DNA of 13,757 nucleotides from Hylemonella sp. UBA2468 (lineage in GTDB: Bacteria; Pseudomonadota; Gammaproteobacteria; Burkholderiales; Burkholderiaceae_C), in assembly GCA_002342165.1 (NCBI GenBank), contig DDPM01000155.1, forward strand, positions 1 to 13,757. The letters are read 5' to 3'. Each line of letters begins with the position of its first letter. Within the stretch, counting starts at the first letter, position 1. A program made the translations under genes and the position numbers. Shown here piece after piece: positions 8,468-13,757 of this stretch. Under the pieces are notes generated by a model that saw only the letters and a program-made list of their open reading frames with translations, searched no databases and was not told the DNA's origin.

Positions 8468-8795
8468 GTGAAGCCTGCCAGACCGTCGCTGGTGCATGTC
8501 CCGAAAGGGCGCACTGGAGGAAGGTCCGGACTGCACAGGGCGGCGTAGCAGCTAACGGCTGTCCACCGTGAGGTGAGGATCAGAGCAACAGAGACGAGCC
8601 AATTCAGTTTGGGTGAAACGGGCAATCTCTACGCGCAGCAATACCAAGTAGGCACACGTTGATCTGGCTCCGGAGAGTGTGTGGGTAGGTAGCATTGAGC
8701 CGGCGGGGCGACCCCCGGCCCAGATTAATGACGGTCACAGGGTCTTTCCGAAAGGGCGGGCCATGCACAGAATCCGGCCTATCGGCAGACTTCAC
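8468..8795 (+). ncRNA. rnpB: RNase P RNA, bacterial class A
   Basis: This is the catalytic RNA that, with protein RnpA, removes 5' leaders from precursor tRNAs. The ends pair as helix P1: GTGAAGCCTGCC at 8468-8479 with GGCAGACTTCAC at 8784-8795, with one C-A mismatch. Conserved core segments appear in order: GAGGAAGGTCCGGAC (8517-8531), CACAGGGC, GAGCAACAGAGAC, GCAGCAATACCAAGTAGGC, the GGGTAGG loop that in E. coli pairs with the tRNA CCA end (GGT at 8684-8686), GATTAATGACGGTCAC, and ACAGAATCCGGCCTATCGG. The 328-base length is slightly short for class A. In helix P4, E. coli A67-U is replaced by G8523-C8779, and G74-C by A8530-T8773; both changes keep pairing. A run of six T at 8797-8802 follows directly. 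The 3' end overlaps the stop of the opposing gene. Confidence 0.96.
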
Positions 8796-10501
8796 ATTTT
8801 TTCTCGCAAACGAATCACATGCGCCTCTAAAGACCGTTTGGCCACGGGCCATATGCGTTCAGGCACGTCGTCGTAGGCCAGTGGCACCCAGTCGTCCAGG
8901 GTGCCGTTGGGGTGGGCTTGCATCACGCGCAGCACTTTGGCTTCGCGTTGCAATCTGTGCGCTTTGAGCTTGGCGATTTGGTGTCTGGCTTGATTGAGCA
9001 CATAGCCATGGGCTGGCAAGATGTACTCGAGTTCATGCTCGGCACAAGCGGCATCCAGCTTGTCGAGGGAATCTAAATACTGAGTCATGTCGCCATCGGG
9101 CGGATTGACCACGGTGGTGCTGCCATTGAGGATGTGGTCGCCCGAAAACAGCAACCCATCTTCCAGCAGTGCCAAACACAGGTGGTTGGCCGCATGCCCC
9201 GGGGTATGAATGACTTGTAGTGTGACTTGCTGGCCCAATGGGTCATCTGGTATTTCAATTGCTTGGGCCTTGGATTGACCTTGAGAAGTCCAATCCTTGG
9301 GTTGAAGTACCAACAGTTCGCCATCGGCAAGCGCCCGATCGGGTTCAAAGTGGCTGTCGGCCCGCGCGGTGGAGGCTGAGGGCAAGCCCAAGATGGGCGG
9401 CACCCCATGGCCTGTGGGGCGATCCAGGCACAGTGCCTGCAAAGGGCGCGCACCAGGCGAATGGTCTGGGTGTGAGTGTGTGCACACAATCATGCGTATA
9501 TCGCCACCTGCGGCGTTCCAAAGCCGCTCTAGGTGTTCTGCATCGTTTGGGCCGGGGTCTATGACCAAATGGCCTGTGGTGGGGCCTCCCAACACATAGG
9601 TGTTGGTGCCCGGGCCCGTCATCACGCCCGGGTTGGGGGCGGTGATGCGTTGCACATGGCGCAACAGGGGAGTGGCTTGGTCATGGTTCCAGTCCAAACG
9701 GTGGTGGATGGCACCGTCTGGGCACACCAGTTCCAGTTCACCATAGGGCGCTTCGGTTTCCATGTAGCGCATCACACGACCATTCAAAAAGCCCGCGCGC
9801 GGGCAACCGGTCCACATGGGAGCTTCAGTGGCCGCACAGGCTTTCAAAAGAGCCTCTGCATTAGGGAAGGCGTTCAGGCGTTCCAAGGTGCGTATGGTCG
9901 GGAAGATCATGAAAAAGAGTCCAGCTTTTTCGCGCTCCAGTGCCTCGTGCGGGCAGATCCAAATGGGGTCGAATTGCTCCTGCTCATCCGCCACAGGCGT
10001 TTGCCCCTCGGGCATTAGGCCCACCCAAAAGGGCACTTCAAAACGGCGCGGTAAGTCCTTGTCGCTGGTCCAGTGGGCCAACAAATGCAGGGCAGCTGCA
10101 TCTGCTCTCCAGCCCAAAGCGTGCATTTGCGGCCAAAAGGGAGCGTGCCGGTGCAGGGCGGTCAAAGCCTCTGGTTGAACAGCTTGTCCATCAGGCCCGA
10201 GCACTCGGATCACCCCCAGTTCTTCAAAACTTTCGCGCAGTGCCGCCAAGGCTTGGGTCAGGTGTGCTTCAGTTTGAGTGGGTCGACGCGTGGCCAGAAA
10301 GTGGGCTGTGTGGTCATCAGGATCGATGACGCCGCCCGGAAATACATAGGCGCCTGGGGCAAAGCTGGCTTGGGCCGAGCGCCGCGTCATCAAGACCTGT
10401 AAACGGCCCTGAGCATCGTTACGCACCCAAAGCAAGGTGGCCGCTGGTAGCGGTGTGGCCGGGTCACGCTGCGGATAAAGCAACTGCTGTGGTCGGGGCA
10501 T
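8792..10501 (-). CDS. Nudix hydrolase and metallo-beta-lactamase fusion protein
   Basis: A cytoplasmic protein of 569 residues with two hydrolase modules. The first (about 18-290) resembles the NUDT7/NUDT19 group of Nudix proteins: FPGGVIDPDD (54-63), then, after a long insert, ALRESFEELG (87-96) supplying R89, E90, E93 and E94 of the Nudix box. The canonical spacing from glycine to REXXEE is not kept, as is usual in that group. The second (about 291-500) is an MBL fold like LACTB2: TNTYVLG, DPGPND, HSHPDH (342-347), H436 in HTPGH, D455 in FSGDH, and H498 in LPAHG. Residues 505-569 look like the LACTB2 winged-helix tail. Substrates are unknown; likely candidates are a CoA or nucleotide derivative and a thioester or RNA-like bond. 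No good ribosome binding site precedes ATG 10501. The TGA stop lies inside the P1 strand of rnpB. Confidence 0.87.
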   Translation of the reverse strand: MPRPQQLLYPQRDPATPLPAATLLWVRNDAQGRLQVLMTRRSAQASFAPGAYVFPGGVIDPDDHTAHFLATRRPTQTEAHLTQALAALRESFEELGVIRVLGPDGQAVQPEALTALHRHAPFWPQMHALGWRADAAALHLLAHWTSDKDLPRRFEVPFWVGLMPEGQTPVADEQEQFDPIWICPHEALEREKAGLFFMIFPTIRTLERLNAFPNAEALLKACAATEAPMWTGCPRAGFLNGRVMRYMETEAPYGELELVCPDGAIHHRLDWNHDQATPLLRHVQRITAPNPGVMTGPGTNTYVLGGPTTGHLVIDPGPNDAEHLERLWNAAGGDIRMIVCTHSHPDHSPGARPLQALCLDRPTGHGVPPILGLPSASTARADSHFEPDRALADGELLVLQPKDWTSQGQSKAQAIEIPDDPLGQQVTLQVIHTPGHAANHLCLALLEDGLLFSGDHILNGSTTVVNPPDGDMTQYLDSLDKLDAACAEHELEYILPAHGYVLNQARHQIAKLKAHRLQREAKVLRVMQAHPNGTLDDWVPLAYDDVPERIWPVAKRSLEAHVIRLREKM

Positions 10502-10592
10502 GGCGAATGTGAATTGGGTGCTTAAAGTGAAATAGGGTGGGTGTGGCGTTCGAGAAGGTGCTGAGGCTGTGTATGAGTTCCGAACATGATTG

Positions 10593-10601
10593 TGCGATAG
10601 T
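10593..10601 (+). promoter_or_regulatory. Possible extended -10 promoter for the Bug gene
   Basis: TGCGATAGT fits an extended -10 element (TG, one base, GATAGT with four of six matches). Transcription would start near 10608 with a leader of about 37 bases. It lies in the 143-base gap diverging from the Nudix-MBL gene. The -35 region is poor. Confidence 0.3.
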
Positions 10602-10632
10602 TAAAGTCCAAAGACGAATGAGAACCCAACTT

Positions 10633-10639
10633 AAAGGAG
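10633..10639 (+). promoter_or_regulatory. Ribosome binding site of the Bug gene
   Basis: AAAGGAG ends five bases before ATG 10645. It fixes this start over the in-frame codon at 10537, which would put 36 residues before the signal peptide. Confidence 0.8.
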
Positions 10640-10644
10640 CGCAT

Positions 10645-11670
10645 ATGAGGGAATTGAACCTGAGGGCATGTTGGATGGGGGTGTTGCTTGGTGCTGTGGC
10701 GCTCTGGCCATGGGCGGCTGCGCAGGCCCAGCCCCAAACCTCCTCGCAGACTCAAGCCCAAAGTGGCTCTGGGGCTTGGCCTACACGCCAACCCATCAAG
10801 CTGGTGGCGGTGTTTCCACCAGGCGGCTCGGTAGACCAAGTGGCGCGCATTTTGGCGCCCGTGCTGTCTCAGCAATTGGGTCAAAACGTGTTGGTGGAAA
10901 ATAAGGGTGGCGCTTCTGGCTCCATTGGCACCGCACAGGTGGCAGCCTCTGCGCCAGACGGCTACACCTTTGCGGTGGTGTTCGACACGCATGGTGTGAA
11001 CCCCACCTTGATTCCCAATATGCCGTTTGACACCCGCAAAGACTTGGTGCCTCTGGTGCTGTTGGGCACCTCGCCTATGGTGTTGGCCACGCATGTGGGC
11101 TCTGAATACAAAACCTTTGCCGATGTGGTGGCTGCTGCCAAAGCCAAAAAGGCGGTGAGCTATGGCTCCATTGGCTCGGGCAGTTTGGGCCATTTGGCCA
11201 TGACCTTATTGGCTAAAAATGCGGGCTTGGATTGGGTCCACATCCCTTACAAAGGCGGAGGCCCTCTCATGACGGATGCGGTGGCAGGCCATGTGCCTCT
11301 GTCCATTGGCTCGGTGTTTGTCACCAAGCCGCACATTGACAACAAACGCATGCGCCCTCTGATGGTGACCACCAGCAAACGTTCTCCCGATCTGCCCGAT
11401 GTGCCTACTGTTGCGGAAAGCGGTTTTGCAGGTTTTGAAGCCCCCGCTTGGTGGGCCGTGCTGGCACCGACCAAAACGCCTTCAGACATTGTCAAGCGCA
11501 TGAACGAAGAGTTGAATAAGGCCCTTAAAAACCCCGATGTGGCCAAAAAGCTCGACGCCCAAGGCATTGACGTCATGGGCGGCACGCCCGAAGTGGCGCG
11601 GGTGTTCATAGACCGCCAAATCGACATCTGGGCCAAAGTGGTGAAGGATAACCAGATCACCGCGGACTGA
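10645..11670 (+). CDS. Bug/TctC-type periplasmic solute-binding protein
   Basis: A secreted binding protein of 341 residues of the tripartite tricarboxylate transporter family. A Sec signal peptide covers about residues 1-28 (basic start, hydrophobic core MGVLLGAVALW, likely cut after AQA at 26-28). It is followed by a Q/S/T-rich linker to about 43. The mature part begins with the family pattern PIKLVAVFPPGGSVDQVAR (50-68), in which GG and D64 belong to the ligand site; SGSIGT and APDGYT are also typical. Bug proteins bind small carboxylates or amides; the ligand here cannot be predicted. No TctA or TctB membrane partner is in the window, which is common for the many orphan Bug proteins of Burkholderiales. 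Only nine bases separate it from dapF, so the two are probably co-transcribed. Confidence 0.9.
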   Translation: MRELNLRACWMGVLLGAVALWPWAAAQAQPQTSSQTQAQSGSGAWPTRQPIKLVAVFPPGGSVDQVARILAPVLSQQLGQNVLVENKGGASGSIGTAQVAASAPDGYTFAVVFDTHGVNPTLIPNMPFDTRKDLVPLVLLGTSPMVLATHVGSEYKTFADVVAAAKAKKAVSYGSIGSGSLGHLAMTLLAKNAGLDWVHIPYKGGGPLMTDAVAGHVPLSIGSVFVTKPHIDNKRMRPLMVTTSKRSPDLPDVPTVAESGFAGFEAPAWWAVLAPTKTPSDIVKRMNEELNKALKNPDVAKKLDAQGIDVMGGTPEVARVFIDRQIDIWAKVVKDNQITAD

Positions 11671-11679
11671 GCTGGGACG

Positions 11680-12591
11680 ATGCGCGTTCACTTCACCAAA
11701 ATGCAGGGGGCTGGCAACGACTTTGTCGTGCTGGATGAAACCCGAGGATTGTTGGGGCTGTCTACAGCCCAATACCGCTGGCTGGCAGACCGGCATTTTG
11801 GGGTGGGAGCCGATCAAATTTTGTCGGTTCGGGCTTCGCCCGCAGCAGGCATTGACTTTGAATACGTGATTCACAATGCCGACGGCGCAGAAGTTGAGCA
11901 GTGCGGCAACGGCGCACGCTGCTTTTTCCGCTATGTGTTTGACAAAGGCTTAACTCAGCGTACCACGCTGCAGGTACTAACCTTGGCGGGCGTGATTTCA
12001 CCGCACATCACCACCAATGGCCAAGTGCGGGTGGATATGGGTAAACCGGTGCTGGCCTTGGCTGATATTCCGTTTGATGCGCAAGGCTTAAACCCTCTGC
12101 CTTTGCAGACGGGTGATGTGGTGGCCCAAGTGCCACCACAGGCACTGCTTTGGCCATTGGACGACCTTCAAGTGTCGGTGCTCTCCATGGGCAATCCCCA
12201 TGCCGTTGCTCTGGTGCCCGATGTGTCAAAAGCTCCGGTTGTGCAGCTGGGCCCAAGGATGGAGCAGCACTGGCGTTTCCCAAAGCGGGTGAACTTGGGC
12301 TTTATGCAGGTAGTGGACCCCAATCACATCCGATTGCGCGTGTGGGAACGTGGTGCGGGTGAAACCTTGGCTTGCGGCACAGGCGCCTGTGCCGCGGTCG
12401 TGGCTGGAATTCGCTTGGGGCTATTGGACACCCAAGTGCAGGTCAGCACCCGCGGCGGCGAGTTACAGATTGCATGGTCAGGCTCCCCGGAGGACTCGGT
12501 CATGATGACCGGCCCGGCCCAAAACGTGTTTGAGGGAGAAGTGGACATTCCGGACCTGAGCGCTTGGCCCAGTGAGCGCTTGGCCTTGTGA
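11680..12591 (+). CDS. dapF: Diaminopimelate epimerase
   Basis: This enzyme converts LL- to meso-diaminopimelate, the direct precursor of lysine and a building block of peptidoglycan, without cofactor. The protein has 303 residues, slightly above the usual 275-280. The start [13 protein letters not shown] (8-20) is typical. The two catalytic cysteines are C75 in [10 protein letters not shown] and C232 in [19 protein letters not shown] near 170-176 and the VWERGAGET segment near 221-229 are further family marks. ATG 11680 follows the Bug stop by nine bases, with only a weak GGGA before it. It is followed by a DUF484 gene and xerC, the same order as dapF-yigA-xerC in E. coli, supporting the call. 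Confidence 0.96.
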   Translation: MRVHFTKMQGAGNDFVVLDETRGLLGLSTAQYRWLADRHFGVGADQILSVRASPAAGIDFEYVIHNADGAEVEQCGNGARCFFRYVFDKGLTQRTTLQVLTLAGVISPHITTNGQVRVDMGKPVLALADIPFDAQGLNPLPLQTGDVVAQVPPQALLWPLDDLQVSVLSMGNPHAVALVPDVSKAPVVQLGPRMEQHWRFPKRVNLGFMQVVDPNHIRLRVWERGAGETLACGTGACAAVVAGIRLGLLDTQVQVSTRGGELQIAWSGSPEDSVMMTGPAQNVFEGEVDIPDLSAWPSERLAL

Positions 12592-12665
12592 GCCCATTTC
12601 CTAAAGCCCTAGACTTCACCTCTGAACGCATTTAAAAGCATAGAAATTCAACCCTAAGCCAAGAC

Positions 12666-13391
12666 ATGAGCAACGCCCTGAACCCTATCACTGAAGACGA
12701 TATTGCCCAGTATTTGCTGAACAACCCTCAGTTTTTTGAGCGCCACGCCCAGCTGCTGTCCACCATCTTGCTCAGCGGGCCGCACGGACACCGTGCGGTG
12801 AATTTGCAGGAACGTCAGGCCATGATGCTGCGCGACAAAATTCGCCTGCTGGAGAACCGCATCATGGAAATGATCCGCAATGGCAACGACAATTTGGCCT
12901 TGTCTGACAAGCTCATCCGCTGGGCGGTGGAGTTGCTGCAGTTGCGCGATATGGCCACTTTGCCCGATCAAATTCCGGCTTCCGTGGAGCAGCAGTTTGC
13001 GGTGCCACAGGTTGCCCTCAGGGTGTGGGACGTGGCACCTCAGTGGCAAGAACATGCCTTTACCCAAGGAGTCACCCAAGAGGTACGCATTTTTGCCGAT
13101 GGGCTGACCGAGCCGTTTTGCGGTATCAACACTGCTTTGGAGCCCGCCAAATGGTTGCGCGTGCCGCATGAGGCTGCCTCCATCGCCTTGTTGCCTTTGA
13201 GGCCCATATCCAAAAACAGCTCGGTGACCTCAGCTCCGCCCAACCCCGAGCGGTCCTTGCCAGCCATGGGCTTGCTGGTGCTGGCCTCGCCTGACACCCA
13301 GCGCTTCACCCCCACCATGGGCACCGACTTTTTGCAGGGCTTGGCCCTCTTGAGCTCCGCGGCGTTGGGCGCTTTGCAAGCCCCAGCTTGA
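12666..13391 (+). CDS. DUF484 family protein (YigA-like)
   Basis: A predicted cytoplasmic protein of 241 residues. The start, with ITEDDIAQYLLNNPQFFERH (8-27), is the standard DUF484 opening. It is followed by a basic helical or coiled segment (about 45-90, including RDKIRLLENRIMEM) and then a GAF-like domain (about 95-241). There is no membrane segment. The family has no firm function that I know of. Its place between dapF and xerC matches yigA in E. coli, and the link with xerC suggests a role near chromosome processing or division, but this is inference. A 74-base gap from dapF holds an A/T-rich stretch but no promoter I would defend. The xerC start lies 31 bases after its stop. Confidence 0.88.
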   Translation: MSNALNPITEDDIAQYLLNNPQFFERHAQLLSTILLSGPHGHRAVNLQERQAMMLRDKIRLLENRIMEMIRNGNDNLALSDKLIRWAVELLQLRDMATLPDQIPASVEQQFAVPQVALRVWDVAPQWQEHAFTQGVTQEVRIFADGLTEPFCGINTALEPAKWLRVPHEAASIALLPLRPISKNSSVTSAPPNPERSLPAMGLLVLASPDTQRFTPTMGTDFLQGLALLSSAALGALQAPA

Positions 13392-13422
13392 CGCCTCAAC
13401 CCCTTAAAGCGTACCAAGCGCC

Positions 13423-13757
13423 ATGAATGTGCCGGCGAGTCTTCCCGATGACCCGTTGGCACTCCGCTATCTAGAGCATGTGCGGGTAGAAAAGCGCCTT
13501 GCGGACCGCACCGTAGCCCTGTACACACAAGACCTGAAGCGTTTGCAGAGCTTGGCACGCCAGCAAGATCTGGCTTTGCTCCAGGTACACAACACCCACA
13601 TTCGCCGCTGGGTAGCCCAAATGCATGCCCAAGGCCGCAGCGGTCGCGGCATAGCCCTGATTTTGTCGGGCTGGCGGAGTTTTTACAGCTGGCTGGGGCG
13701 GCAGGGTCTGATCGACGGCAACCCTGTGTCCGATGTGCGCGCCCCCAAGGCAGCCAA
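13423..13757 (+). CDS. xerC: Tyrosine recombinase XerC, N-terminal part (cut by window end)
   Basis: The frame starts at ATG 13423 and stays open for 111 codons to the window edge. With XerD, XerC resolves chromosome dimers at dif. The visible part is the N-terminal core-binding (SAM-like) domain: YLEHVRVEKRLADRTVALY (16-34) with TQDLKRL after it, then RRWVAQMHAQGRSGRGIAL, SGWRSFYSWLGRQGLIDGNP, and VRAPKA near the end, all characteristic of XerC. The catalytic domain with its R-K-H-R-H-Y residues lies outside the window. The position after dapF and the DUF484 gene separates it from XerD, which usually sits elsewhere. No strong ribosome binding site is seen. The call rests on the N-terminal half plus context. 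Confidence 0.92.
   Translation, partial: MNVPASLPDDPLALRYLEHVRVEKRLADRTVALYTQDLKRLQSLARQQDLALLQVHNTHIRRWVAQMHAQGRSGRGIALILSGWRSFYSWLGRQGLIDGNPVSDVRAPKAA

Noticed and set aside
8419..8625. N-terminal extension of cysteine synthase
   Set aside because: The frame is open, but it is the antisense of rnpB, matches no cysteine synthase N-terminus, and a good ribosome binding site marks ATG 8418.
10537..10644. Earlier start for the Bug protein
   Set aside because: It would place 36 residues before the signal peptide and ignore the AAAGGAG before 10645.

Overview
The window is an ordinary, densely packed stretch of a betaproteobacterial chromosome. It most resembles Burkholderiales, probably family Comamonadaceae. 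I base this on the protein types (an SlmA-like regulator beside argB, a Bug-type binding protein, a DUF3025 protein after pyrC, a class A RNase P RNA) and on moderately high GC content with even composition. The genus cannot be fixed from sequence alone. I see no insertion sequence, prophage, CRISPR array, tRNA or rRNA, and no gap over 300 bases without a gene.

Left part, plus strand (1-5691): the 3' end of argB (arginine synthesis); slmA (nucleoid occlusion) behind a possible weak promoter; an Atm1-type ABC exporter whose TTG start overlaps the slmA stop; pyrC (pyrimidine synthesis); a DUF3025 protein whose GTG start lies inside the end of pyrC; and htpX (membrane zinc protease) with its own strong ribosome binding site. 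From slmA to the DUF3025 gene, genes overlap or are separated by at most 35 bases, so they are probably co-transcribed.

Middle part, minus strand (7504-8418, then 5693-7504): a cysteine synthase gene is followed by a COG2509-type FAD-dependent dehydrogenase, joined by a one-base TAATG stop/start overlap. The dehydrogenase converges on htpX with one base between the two stop codons.

Centre (8456-8795, plus strand): rnpB, the RNase P RNA, with a recognisable -10 box. It diverges from the cysteine synthase gene across 49 bases. Its 3' end runs into the stop codon of the next minus-strand gene (8792-10501), which encodes a Nudix and metallo-beta-lactamase fusion protein.

Right part, plus strand (10645-13757): a secreted Bug/TctC-type solute-binding protein without transporter membrane genes nearby, then dapF (lysine and peptidoglycan precursor), a DUF484 (YigA-like) protein, and the start of xerC (chromosome dimer resolution), which is cut by the window edge. 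The order dapF, DUF484, xerC matches the well-known enterobacterial dapF-yigA-xerC cluster.

I did not find a previously undescribed system. The points most worth a second look are the paired base change in helix P4 of RNase P RNA, the overlap of rnpB with the opposing coding sequence, the Nudix-MBL fusion, and the orphan Bug protein placed 9 bases before dapF.
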